Source: Apostichopus japonicus (Eukaryota; Echinodermata; Holothuroidea; Aspidochirotida; Stichopodidae). Taken from it: DNA of 64,000 bases. A program made the position numbers and the translations under genes. The stretch covers positions 422,001 through 486,000 of the forward strand of contig NC_092563.1 in assembly GCF_037975245.1 (NCBI RefSeq), in the 5' to 3' direction. Positions 22,184 through 36,100 of the stretch are shown here, piece by piece. Position 1 is the first letter of the stretch, and the number at the start of each line of letters is the position of its first letter. The notes under the pieces were generated by a model that was given only the letters and a program-made list of their open reading frames with translations, was not told the origin of the DNA and made no database searches.

Positions 22184-23921
22184 CAGTGGCGTCGCCAAGG
22201 GGGGGGGGGCCAGGGGGGCACGTGCCCCCATGGAAAACCTAGTGCCCCCCCGAGTGCCCCCCCATCTGAGATTTGGGTTGGTAAAAAAATATATATATAT
22301 TTCGTTATATTCAAGTCCCATCATCTGAGTTGGTTTTTCATAAGGACAAAGAAGCACAGTAATTCGTATTTTCTTCAAATGAGCTGCGAAAAAATGAAAA
22401 AGTTTATCCTTGAACGTCGGGTACCGAAGTCGTAACCCGCGCCATCACAACAGGTGTCGATATTTACATTGAATGTGTCAGTGCTCACGCCATACCAGCG
22501 GATATACACGTCCGCTTCGCGAGCTACATGACTGTGAGAATTAAGGGAGGGTACTGCAATATGTTGCCTTGGTCTGAGGTTGACAGGTTAGGAGCTGACG
22601 AAATGTGAGAATGTGAGGGTCCGCAGGCACCATACTTGCCTATATTTGTGGACCCATATATTAACCCTGTTGTGTAGGGGGTGCAGAGGTCATTTGAGGT
22701 CAGATGCTTGTAGGAACAAATGGCGAATGTTCACACCTGCATACTGAGCCATACTCGATGTGTGATCAAACTTTGGATTGCATGGTGAGATCCCTGATAG
22801 GAGCCAATAACGATGCTGGAACCTGTTACATCTTAATAGATAATGGGCGAAAACGAGAAGGACAAGAAAGGAGTCGGGGTTCATGCACACATTAATTCAA
22901 CAAATGTAGGTTCTATTGATATAGGGTTAGGCATAATATCGACAGCATGTGGTTCATATCCTCTGCAAAATTCTGCGCCTTGTTAAAATCATTAGCTCAA
23001 AAATAGCAATTTCTGGAGATATCTTCAGATCGAATTTAGCATCAAATGTGGCACCATTTTGCATCTAGCCCATCCTCCGTATGCGAACATTTTCCAAAGG
23101 GGAGGGGGGGAAGTGGCGGCGGAACCGGGGGGGGGGGGGGCTTGGGGGCTCAGCCCCCAATGAAAAAGTTGAGGGGGCAAATGCATGATAAGCCCCCCCC
23201 CCAATAATTACCAAGGCTCCGAAACGTGCATCTGCCCATTTTTCAATGCATACTTGTCGATCTGTCCGATGCACACGTATACTATATAGGTGTAATAATT
23301 TTAGTAAATGCTGGGGGGACCTTCGGCCCGTCCCCTGGCTATAGACCACATTGTCACCCAACCGCATCTTCACGCCCCGTGAAAAGTGGAAGCAGTGAGT
23401 GTGAGTACCGGTAAGCGCAACACAAATTCGTCTTAGGCCAATGACTTGCTTCATTTCAGCCAGTTCTCCAACATCCCCTTACTACACTCAAAAACGTCTT
23501 TGCGAGTACACTACGAGTAATAGCTACTCTCTTAAAACACCATCGAATATACAAATGACAATGTTTTTACAGACTTTTACGTGCAATCTGAGAAATTGCA
23601 GGCTTGAGACCCATATTTTAGGGCTAGGTATTCGCAGCATAAAGCACTCGGGAAGTGCCGTTTCCGGCCATCTGGGGGTTTGAAAAACCCAAAATTTTCT
23701 TGTACGCTCCGCGCCAACCGATGGTGGCGCTCCACTTAGATAGTCTCTACACATTAGCCCCCCAAATCATTTTCCCGTTCCGCCGCGCCTGGAGGGGGCA
23801 CCCCCTCCTCTTAGACCCCTCCCCCAGGACGGCGATCCGTATCCACCTAAGTGCCCCCCCCCATCAAATGCTGGTGCCCCCCCTGTGCCCCCCCAGACTG
23901 AAAAGTCTGGTGACGCCACTG
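22184..23921. mobile_element. 1738-bp hAT-like DNA transposon with 8-bp target duplication
   Basis: It begins CAGTGGCGTCGCCA and ends TGACGCCACTG, the inverted complement apart from single changes. Both ends run into G or C tracts around GTGCCCCC. CTGCTAGT stands on each side (22176-22183 and 23922-23929), a perfect 8-bp target duplication as made by hAT transposases. No transposase frame survives; short open frames inside carry no known domain. It is therefore non-autonomous or badly eroded. Its right end is about 215 bases before the ZNF341 start codon. Confidence 0.85.
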
Positions 23922-24137
23922 CTGCTAGTGCATGATCGAAGTACTGTATTATTGAGTAATGGAGAAAACAGTTTCGAAATGCAGTGTTTGGAAGCTACTT
24001 AAACTGCACGAATGGCATTTGGCAGCTACCGTAATTTGTAATATAAATATTCATGAGGTAAGTATTTATAATTACATTCGCCCCATGCTAATGAAAGAAG
24101 CAGCTCTACGGTAGAAGTGAATTCTCTCTTAAATAAA

Positions 24138-24168
24138 ATGTCTCAAGACATTTTCAACGTTTTAGCGG
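24138..24168 (+). other. ZNF341: ZNF341 first coding exon
   Basis: ATG in the context AAAATGT begins a 10-codon exon, [10 protein letters not shown], ending at donor GTAAGT in phase 1. It joins 25677 in frame and resembles the start of human ZNF341. This exon is too short for routine gene finders. Confidence 0.8.
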
Positions 24169-27100
24169 GTAAGTAATGGGTTAATCATCTTGTATTATCA
24201 TTCACGTTACATTTTCTCAATTAATTTATATCAGTTAAATTAATATTTGCACGACGCTGTTGAGTCGTTGGTCGCACCCGTCAAGTTGTCGTTGCTCAGC
24301 TAGCAAAGTAGCATGTGTGTTTTCCGTACATAAGGGCTGTAGCGAGAACAGTTGTCTATGTGCTCTTACACCATAGCGTGTATGTAAATTATCGTTCGTT
24401 TTCACAAAAACTTTGACAAGTTAAATTGCTCCATGGAATTTAGTAAACCAAATATTGTAGTACCTTCGTATTGGCATGATTGTGTTTTCATAAAATGTAC
24501 ATGTAGTTCGTACGTAGGGATACATAATTTTACAGATTTGAGATGTGGTGTGATGTTGAAGACAAAGAAGAGCCATTTTCTCATGAATATTCATAATATG
24601 TCCCTTGGCACTAAGTTTAAAGGTCCTTTCAAGGTACATTACAAATTACATACATGTAGAGAACATGTTCCTCAGGAAAGCAAGTGTTTTACATGTAACC
24701 TATTGATAATTTATACTTTTCACACCATGTTTGGGGAAGGGAATGGAGGGTAGATAAAAGCTAGATATCCCCAAGCATGATATGCAAATATAATCGATGG
24801 AGTTCTTCTGACAATACAATACTAGTAAAGGATGTTTCAGTTCATTGTAATTTGCTACCATTCACACAGGCTGTGAAAGCCTTTATGTTAGAGTTTCCAT
24901 AATGTCAACACATTGCAATTGATTTGGAATTTGCCATTCTAAGTCCAAAAAAAGAAAAATTGAGAATGGGAGGTATCTGTTAAAGGGTGTGAAGACTCGG
25001 CAAAAAGTAACGTCTAATGCCAGTAATCTGACCTAGTTTGGAATGAGGTGTAACAGAAGTGTTAGACACCACCATTGATCCCAGAAAATACACACACAGC
25101 TTGCTACCGTCGGTAATTAGACACTAGTTTACAGTCAATACACACAGCTACTGTCAATACCCACAGCACATTGTATAAACATACAGCGATGGATATCTCA
25201 GGTCCAGCTAAAGATAACAAGGTATCACGTTTTATTACTGTCTGCATTTTGTAGTGACACAATCAAAATGTCACTTGCAAGCAACAGAAAGTTAATTTTT
25301 TCAGATGGCCGCACACGGTTTGGGGCGAGTCTGCAATGCCTTTAAGTGCCCACTAAGTAATGAACTATGAGAAAAAAATCTAGCAAGTAATTGTTGGTAG
25401 CCTGATGGTATAAACCAATGTTTTGTTGTGTTCGGATATAAGAAAATATTCGAGTGTGAATGGTTTGATTGGAAAATGACAGTTATCATGGGCAGGCATA
25501 TATGGTATTTATTGCACAAAGATCATCGCTGTATGGCCAACTTGACAGGTGGTCCAAAACTTTCATTCTCAGGTTCCTGCTTGTTTTGTGCTCACTAAAA
25601 ACAAGATTTTTTTCCCTAACATGCACAATTAGGAATGTAATTAAATTGTCTTGTTTTGTTTTTCCTGCTCCTGCAGCGTCCATGGACACCAGTGGACTGT
25701 CTATGCAATCTCTGTTAGATACTCAGCCAGCCCCTGTAACACAGGAGTCTCCAGGGTCACAAGGTAACTTTATGCACAAAACACAACCTGTTGGTGTTTT
25801 AACATTGTTTGTCTAAAATGTTAATCGTTGACTGAGGGTAGAATTTTAATGTTGAGTTGTCATAATCCAACAAAAAAGAACAACTCCAGTGCTAGTTATG
25901 TTCCCTAAGCTACATATTCCAGTTTTGAATGTATAAATAATGATGATGATGCAATCTGCTTCCAGAGTAGACATAAATGTTGTGTGCTACATAGTACTGT
26001 TATTTTTATTGATGAGCCTCTAATTACCCATTACTGATTCTTGGCTAAAGGAAAATCAAACTAAGGGAGAACTCAGCCTGTGATACATAATGGTATGTGT
26101 TAACAGTCCCAATCCTGACCAATCAAATCCAGTGATACATAATGGTGTTAAATGTCCCAAACCTGACCAATCCAAGCCAGTGATACATAATGGTATGTGT
26201 TAAATGTCCAAATCCTGACCAATCAAAGCCAGTGATACGTAATGGTAAGTGTCCCAATCCTGACCAATCAAAGCCAGTGGTACATAGTGGTATGTGTTAA
26301 AGGTTCCAAACCTGACCAATACAAGCAAGTGATACATAATGGTATGTGTTAAATGTCCCAATCCTGACCAATCAAAGCCAGTGATACATAATGGTATGTG
26401 TTAAAGGTCCAAATCCTAAGCAATACAAGCCAGTGATACATAATGGTATGTGTGAAACGTCCCAATCCTGACCAATCAAAGCCAGTGGTACATAGTGTTA
26501 TGTGTTAAAGTTCCTATTCCTGACCAATCCAAGCCAGTGATACATAATGGTAAGTGTTAAATGTCCCAATCCTGACCAATCAAAGCCAGTGGTACATAAT
26601 GGTACGTGTTAAAGTTCCTATTCCTGACCAATCCAAGCCAGTGATACATAATGGTATGTGTTAAATGTCCCAATCCTGACCAATCCAAGCCAGTGATACA
26701 TAATGGTATGTGTTAAAGTTCCTAGTCCTGACCAATCCAAGCCAGTGATACATAATGGTATGTGTTAAAGTTCCTAGTCCTGACCAATCCAAGCCAGTGA
26801 TACATAATGGTATGTGTTAAATGGCCTAATCCTGACCAATCCAAGCCAGTGATACATAATGGTATGTGTTAAAGTTCCTAGTCCTGACCAATCCACCAGT
26901 GATACATAATGGTATGTGTTAAAGGTCGTCAGGATTGGACACAAATACGTAGGAAAGTCAATAATGGTCACTCATCCTCCAACTTTAACAAGCATTTTAA
27001 TAACACCCTCAAAGTAGTATCTCTAAGCATTTAATTGTCTAATTTAAGACTCCTCAATGCCAGGAAGTAAGATTGAGATGCAGAAACCAACAGCAACGTA

Positions 27101-30100
27101 CTCTTGAAACCCTGTAACAGCTCAAGCATGTTAAAATTTGGGGCCATGCACTCTAAATGATCTTCAAAGAAGCTTGTTGTTTTAACCGCCCCATATATAT
27201 AGATTCAGTGAAGTAGGTTTGGTTGGAGCTTCCCCGTGGTTGTATGATTTTATGATTAAATATTAATCAGCTCTTTTTAAAGACATTTCATTTAGTTGTT
27301 AACATTTATTTCAACACTGCTAACATTTTGTTTATTGGTTTATGATTTCATTCAAAGTAACATTCCTCATTCACAACAATGGTCAACTTGTGTATTATCT
27401 CTTTTTCATAACTGTAGGAGAGTCTAAGTTTGGTACTTTTCATAGGCCCCTCCCCCCCCCTCCCCACTTACCCGCACCCTCCAACATTACCACCAGATTG
27501 TCATACTATCTGACTATATAGAAGTTTTGTCCACTCCTATTCAAGAACTAATTATTTTTTTGAAATTACAGATGAAGAAGATGTATTCCAGTGTGGTAAA
27601 TGCAAAAAGCAGTTCTCATCGCTGTCTAACTTTATGGTACACAAGAGGGAACAATGCAGCCAGCAACAACAGACATTAGTCACCCTCTCCAGCCTCACAC
27701 CCTCCATCAGTCGCAGCCAGGCCATTGTGCAGACCCCACAGAACAACAGCGCTTTCACAGTCACCACCCAACAGGGGCGGTCTGGCTGCGGGGTCGATAA
27801 CATTCCCCAGTCGCCTCTAAGCCAACTGAACCCAGGAATGATTCTGAGCGACGAGGTGTTAATTTCCCCGTTCTCTAACATCGACCAGAATATGCAACAG
27901 GGCATCCAACAACTGCAGACTAACATACAGCAACTCCAGCAAAATAGTTTGCTGCCATCAACCTCGTTAGCAGGGACACCATTCCTTACATCACAGAATG
28001 GTGCAAGGATTGTGACTTCTGTTAGTAATATGACACTACCAGGAAACGCTTTACAGACCCCTCAGGTAGGTCAAGGGAAATGCATTGATTTAATATTTTA
28101 TGATCATTCTGAATCAGACAAAGTTTGGTAAGTATTTGATTTCATACACTGGTAATCTAAGGAATAAATAGTAATCCCGGGCACCACAACTCCGAGCAAA
28201 GGCAAGTCTTAAAGTTGAGGTTATAGTCAATACAAGTTGCTTTATGCTACTACATTAAACTATGTGCAAAGTTTCAAGTTTTGGCAAGACCAAGTGGAAA
28301 CAATGCCTGTTCCTCCCTGGTGTTTACATGATCAGACAGTAGCCCTTGAAAACTTGAACTAGTACACTATGTCAGGCAAATATCTTGATAAAACAGGCAA
28401 TCTTAAGAGCAACACCTCTCCATCATTTTCCAAGATATGTGACCTAAATTCTTTAAGTGGAACATGTTGGTGTCCACCTGTCTTGGAACTATTACACCCT
28501 ACATAAACAGTTTATATCACGAGATGGCTAGTTACAGATTGGATAGCTCAGTTGGAGGAGCTTGGGACATCAAGTTTTGAGGTCACAAGCCTCAGATTAA
28601 CCAATATATGTTGCTATGACCGTGTAGTATTGCTGAAATGTTTGCAGTTTAGGTACACAAAAAATTGTGAGTATTCTATTCAAAGTGGATTAATATAAAG
28701 TTGGATTGTACAATCACTTTTAAATAGATGTCTTACAGACACGCAGAGTGTTCTCAAGGGAGCCCTCATGTCCTGCAGAATATTCGGTTAACCATCCATG
28801 TCTTATACAGGGTGGTATTGTTTTTTCTGTTTTTCTCCTGCAGCAAGTTTTCACCGGAGTCACCAACAACATAAACATCGGTGGTAACCAACTGATTCAT
28901 TTGAACCTTCAACCGGCATTGTCAGCTCAGACCATGCAAACATCCACAGATACTGCTCCTGTTGTTACACAACAAGTCAGAAAGATAGCACCTGCTACAG
29001 AGGTGTCTAGGCTACCCACTCTAGCACCGGCAGAAAATACAGACATTGGCACATCGGGGTCAAGCGATTACATGCTACCCATAAAAAGAACACGAAGGTC
29101 ATCAGATCCAAACAAGAAAGCTGGCAAACTTAAGTCAGTGTTATTTCATGATATCACTTTACAATGCATGAAAGTATGTATTTTTTTGTAGACAAAGCAT
29201 ATTTTACAGTGATTAATTGGTTGCGATGTTTTTATTGTAATGACTATCGAAATATTCTTGTGAATTGATGAGCTTCTGATGTGGCTGTCTTAGTCAATGT
29301 AGATTATTCAGGGACAAAATTAGGTTAAATTTCAAGTATTCATACATTTTTGCCTACTCAGTATCTCAAAGCAGTTACTTAGAACTGAAACGGGATGAGC
29401 AAAGTCTAAATCTTCATCCTTTTGAATGCAAATTATTTGTAACAGCACGTTTTATCCAACAGGAGGAAGGGATACAATTTGGATTTAAGCCCTCAAGTTT
29501 GACTTTTGACACTGTGCTGGTATTTTCACAGGACTGGTTGTTTGGTAATGAATGTTAAGATATAAACTGCCACAACATGCTGTGAAAGTTACTCTAAAAC
29601 TCTGCATAGTCAAACCCAATTGAAGGTATTAATGTTTGAGCTATAGCACCCTACGGCCAGATGGTGATATCTTTGTACTGTATGTAAAAGTAAGTTGGCC
29701 TGACATTTCGATCCTAGCAGGATCTTCTTCAAAGGCTAAAATTTTAACCTTTGAAGAAGATCCTGCTAGGATCGAAACGTCAGGCCAACTTAATTTTACA
29801 TATTCTCCTACACAGGCTCTCTAGTGGATAAGCAGTTTGCTTACAGTTTTATTTTATTTTGATCTTTGTACTGTGTTAGACTAGAACAACATGCTTTTCC
29901 AACAATTTCTGACAAGTTTGAGCTATTAGACTTGGGAATCACAACAAACTTGTTCAGTTTCTAGTCAAATTTTGAAAAGCATGGTTTGGTCATGAGAAGG
30001 TGATAAACTACCCAGATATAGTATTGAGTGTCTCTGGATGCAACTTCACAAATTTATTCCAAGAATAATTGATTTTGAAAGAGTCACCATCAGATTACTG

Positions 30101-33100
30101 AATATTTTGCAGAAACAGTTTGCAGAGTTATACAGTAAAATATATGTTGTTCTTTTATTGACAGGTGCAATTACTGTGGAAGCACTTTCACTAAGAACTT
30201 TGACCTCCAACAACATATTAGAAGCCACACTGGGGAAAAGCCTTTCCAGTGCATTGTCTGTGGCAGGGCCTTTGCACAGAAGTCAAATGTAAAAAAACAC
30301 ATGCAGACACATAAGGTTTGGCCTGGAGGGAAAGAAGATACATTACCAAAAACAGTGAGTTTGCTTGCTAACACTCAACAATACATCAAGGGAGCTTTGA
30401 CCAGTGTCAGTCCATAGATGTTTCACCCCCATCACCCATCCATACCACCAGCCATCCATACCACCCACCCATACCATCACCCATCCATACCACCATTCAT
30501 ACCATCACCCATCCATACCACCACCCACCTATCCATACCATCACTTATCCATACCATCACCCATCCATACCATCACCCATCCATACCACCACCCATCCAT
30601 ACCACCATTCATACTATCACCCATCCATACCACCACCCACCTATCCATACCATCACTAATCCATACCATCACCCATCCATACCATCACCCACCCATACCA
30701 CCATTCATACTATCACCCATCCATACCACCACCCATCCATACCATCACTAATCCATACCATCACCCATCCATACCATCACCCATCCATACCACAACCCAT
30801 CCATACCACGATTCATACTATCACCCATCCATACCACCACCCATCCATACCATCACTAATCCATACCATCACCCATCCATACCATCACTAATCCATACCA
30901 TCACCCATCCATACCACCATTCATACCATCACCCATCCATACCACCACCCATCCATACCACCATTCATACCATCACCCATCCATACCATCACCCACCCAT
31001 ACCACCATTCATACTATCACCCATCCATACCACCACCCATCCATACCATCACTAATCCATACCATCACCCATCCATACCATCACCTATCCATACCACAAC
31101 CCATCCATACCACGATTCATACTATCACCCATCCATACCACCACCCATCCATACCATCACTAATCCATACCATCACCCATCCATACCATCACTAATCCAT
31201 ACCATCACCCATCCATACCACCATTCATACCATCACCCATCCATACCACCACCCATCCATACCACCACCCACCCATACATACCATCACCCATTCATACCA
31301 CCACCCATCCATACCACCACCCACCCATCCATACCATCACCCATCCATACCATCACCCATCCATACCACCAGCCAAGTGGGAAACATGTCACTCTGTTCC
31401 CATTCAATATGCATACCTTCCTACTCACTAAAATCAACTGACGCTGAACTGTTTGTATTTGTATTTCCAGATCTAAATTAGAAAAAAATGGAAATATACC
31501 ACAGAAAAGAAACAAAACAAAGATGGTTTTTGTACCATGTCCATTTTTGAAACCTGTTATAGTGAGATTTTCCTAGTATTTAAGTTAGATCCCTTTTCTG
31601 GTCTTACTCTTACAGCTCATTCAAAAAATAGGAACTTCCTCCGATAAAGATAAGGAAGGCCCACCTGTTGTGATTGGTGAGTTAATTACTTTACCTTTGA
31701 AAGCTATAACTTTACGTGTCAATTATTATTAGTTGTGTTAATCTACTTTTTTCCAGTGTTGTCGCTACCTGGAAGAGGTTGATGGAAGGACTGAGTTTCA
31801 CAACTTTACAATGTTTTCTGATGCTGAGATATGAAAAGAAATGATTTTTTATTTTTTTATAAAAGTGAATTCTGCAATAATCTGTAACATCACTGACAAC
31901 CAACTATTTCAATTGCTTTGTCTATCACTTTAGTTGAAATATTAATAATTATAATAATAATAATAATAACCATGGAAATTGACTTCCTCCATTTCCTTAA
32001 TCTCTCTCTCTCTCTCTGTCGTAAAATCTTCCAGATAAAGAAATGGGGGATTTACATCTTGGTGTAGATGAGAAGACAGTACTCTTCATAGATAATTCTT
32101 ACGTTTGTCGTTTCTGCGAAGAGAAATTCAAGAGTTATTTCCAGCTGAAGTCACACATGTCAGTCCACAAGGACTTACAGGTAATGTTAGATGTGACTAG
32201 TCTTATCCAGGATATGGGCAGACTCCTCTACTGTAGGAGTAACTTGCTTTAAAGGAACTCATATCTACAGAAGATGTTCCTTCCCTGACTAACATCAAAA
32301 CAGATGTTTTCATACCCTCAATAGAGTTAGTTGCCTTAATCCAAGAGAGTCTTTTTTGTTTGTATTTAAGTTTTACTGTGAAATGTTTGGCCCCACAAAA
32401 TATACAAAGTATAAACATTTCAAGGTTCTGTTTTACATCATGTTTCTTTTATCAATTTTTTTTCAATTAATTTCCAAAATTTCTTATCAGGAAATTTACA
32501 TTCTATTTTTGTTAATGGAGCTCTCCATGGCCTCTAGACTACTAATATTTAAAAATTCTTTGCAGAAATTTAGAAAACAGGTCTCAGAAAGTAACTATAA
32601 CAATGTAGGTGATTACCTCCTTTGTACTCTGTTTTCACCCTCCATGTTCATTCTCATAACAGCAATTAATCTCTTTAATCTCCTTTATTTGTCCTCAGGT
32701 TTATAAATGTGTCGTTAAATCCTGCGATGAAGTCTTCAAAGATATGGACAAATTCATTGACCACACCAAGACGCACGAGAAGGAGCTTGTCTATCGATGT
32801 CGGACTTGCAACAAGCAGTTTTCCACCTTATATGACCTTGGAGTTCATCAATACTCACATAGTCTTTATCCGAACCAAGGCCCGAAAGCAACCGCGAAGT
32901 ATGTAATCCTCTGTTCTTCTACAGCTTTTAAGTCTACAGCAGTTTAATATAAACAAAATATCAAAAGTTCTGTATGTATAAATCAATGTCCGCAAGCTAT
33001 GCACATAAAATCAAAACTATGTGTTTAACAAAACAGGTATATTCCCAATAAATTCAAGTTTCAAATTATTTTCGGCATTCCATGGGTAATATTTATAAAT

Positions 33101-36100
33101 AATTCATTACTAAAAAAGGCAGCCAATACAGTAAGCAGTTAGTTGAAAATAACTTATGTCAGATGGAAGAAGTGGAAATAAGTAAATACTTTTCTGGTCT
33201 GATCCCTTAATCCTCCCTTCTGATCCCTTATTAACATAAAAAAAATATACATACATCAATAGGTACTGTATGTACTCTTCCTCCACCCCAAGATATATCT
33301 ATATAAATACTTATATACATGTCGGACAAGAAAGTGATTCTTGGACTGACACATCTAGAAAAGGAAAAGAAAATTTCTGGGAACTAAATCTGAAAACCAC
33401 AGTGCCATTCGGCTGAAACATCAGAAACAACCTGCCCTGCCAGATAAGTCAAACCAATTCCTTTGAAGTTATGATGGAATCAGATTGAAATAATCCGACA
33501 CGGATTAAAGATAATCCCATGTACCAAAACTTCTGCTAATCCAGCAGAACTCAGTAAGCCACATTGACTTCGTTGCCATGCCGAAACTCTTCTCCTATAA
33601 GAAGTTTCAATTCCTGCTACTCCTTGTCACTTTCCATGATCATGCACTGAAGAAGTTTGAGCTAGTTTTGCTCGAGAGCAAAACCCAAACTTTCACCTTT
33701 TTTTAATTCCAATTACTCACTAATTTAATTTTTGTATCTCATTCAAGATCCAGCCATTCTCTAAATGCAGCATAGTTGTATAAGTTTTCTCCATTTATTC
33801 TTATACACATACATATATGTTGTAAGAGGGAGAGGAGAAAAATAAGTAATGAAAAAAAGAAAACACTAAGTTTGATTTTTATGCATTACAAACAGATGGC
33901 TCTTGAATATGAGCTCTATGTCTCAGCATTGATGATCATTACTGTACTTATGTACACAGTTTCAATTGACGTATTCCTTTACATGTGAAAATAGACCCTT
34001 ATTAATCCTGAATATTTTGAAAAACAAACTCACAAAACAAATGTAAATGTTCGCACTTATTTTGCAATGAGGAATATCTGAGGCATGCACACTCTGTTGA
34101 AGAAGGAATATGTTTAACATGCAAAGTCTAGAAATATGACCTTAAAAATTGTTTTAGAGACTGTTGCACCTGTTTCATGAAATATACAGAGCCCATTGTT
34201 GTACCCTTTTCTGTAACAACATCCTACAATGAAGTGAATTCCCTCTATGAATTCAAAGTGTCTTTTGCTTGTTGCTGAAAGTTTGCAAGTGCTGTTGCCC
34301 GGTATGTCAGATTGTACGCTCCATAGACCATTTGGCTATATCCAGGAGCAGTAGAACATTGACAATGAATTAATGAATAGTGCCATCTATATACAGTGGC
34401 TTTACTCTATTTCTGTGGAAAGTGTTCCAGTACCTTTTCATGGTACATACTAGTTCAATGTTTTTGAAATGTTGCCCTCTACTTGGTTTCATTACATATT
34501 GATACCTCAGTAATTGGCCATGTGTTTTATAAATGATTATGTTTTGATGGTAATTGTGTTGACATCTCAATCTCCTATTACAGAATAACCAAGTAAACAT
34601 GAAAGTTTCATATCTTGAACATCTGTTTAGATTTTGAGAAGCTGCAAACAGACTGGAGAAAGAAGTTAAATGTGTTGTTGATTTAGTACAGAAAGTGTCG
34701 GTCACTTTCTAGACTATTACAGTCTTCACAGATGAAGTAATTCATGGGCCTAAGCTGACCAAACCCACTGATAACAAGGGGCAGTAGTGGTCCTCTTGGT
34801 TCCTCTTGTATTCCCCTGCCTCCTCCCAGACACAAAGCTTCTTAATAAGATAGAGAGAGAGAGGGAAATCAATACTGCACATTGAATGAATTCAAATGAT
34901 TTTGCCTGGCTTTGATCTGTCTAGCTAGCTCTTGATCTTTCTAGCTAGCTAATATCAACCATGTTTCAGAGATATAACACTGCTAGTCCCCTTGAAATAC
35001 TTAATTATATTAAGTATTCTAAAAGTGCAGCTGGAATTTCTGTCAAAAACCTAAATTATGTCTGCTCACTGAGATACTCTATAAATATGTTTGATTACAG
35101 ATGATGCACAATGTTAGCAACAAATGATATTCGGAGATGCACTGCTTGCTAGTTCTCATGCATTTCTTCTGTTGTCCGCTTGTCAACAAATTTTTCAGTA
35201 GGATCTACCATCATTTATTGGCAAATTTCTTTATGCCTTTAGGTTTAGCCCTCATCTGATTGAGACCTTTAGAATGTATTATCTTTAATTTTTTTTTATT
35301 CCTTCAGAGACTTTAAATGTCCAGAATGCAATACCAAGTACGCCTCACCAGAAGCACTGGAGCATCACATAAAGACCACTACCCACAATTACCCATGTCC
35401 AGAGTGCAAAAAGGTGTTCTCATGTGAACGTTACTTACGTCGGCATCTAATCTCCCATGCTGCGGTCGGCCAATTTACTTGCGACATCTGTCAGAAGAGT
35501 TTTAAGACGGAGTATTACTTGCGCTCTCACATTCTGATTCATACTGGTGATAATCCCTTCCAGTGTGACATTTGCCCAGCAGCATTTAATCGAAAGGACA
35601 AACTGAAGCGACACAAACTGATACACAATGCTGTGAAGAAGTACAAATGTCCATTTAAGAGTCTGACAGGATGCGAGAAGGAATTTCACCGTGCTGATAA
35701 ACTCAAGGCACACATCATCTCACACAGCGGCATCAAGCCATTCAAGTGTGACAAGTGCGACCGCTGTTTCACCAGGAAACCAACTTTACAAGAACACATG
35801 AAGTTACACTCGGGTGATTTTCAGGTGCACTGTGGTCGATGTGGAAAGGGTTTCCAGAGGGAGAAGTACTTACGAAGTCACAGGTGTAACAGTAACAAAG
35901 GTCCCAGACGGCTTTCCAAAGAGACGTCAGAGAAAGACGATGAGCAGAGAGGAGATGAGGACGGGGAGTCTTCCTCTCATGGTCAAAGAGAAACATTACG
36001 CGGCAGCAGCGGTAAACGTAAACGCAAGCTGTCACTGGATGACGGGAGGCAGACTCGAGTAGTTCACACAAAAACCAGGCAGGTCTTAATGAAGGGTCCT

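Noticed and set aside
24433-24753. 106-codon plus-strand frame in ZNF341 intron 1
   Set aside because: No domain, and the real exons on either side splice directly to each other in phase.
28535-28606. Functional tRNA gene
   Set aside because: Box A is good but box B and the acceptor stem are not; better seen as a SINE relic.
30404-30891. [10 protein letters not shown]-rich frames
   Set aside because: Translation of a 12-bp repeat inside a ZNF341 intron.
34370-34705. 111-codon minus-strand frame in ZNF341 intron 8
   Set aside because: No recognisable motif; length is within chance for AT-rich introns.
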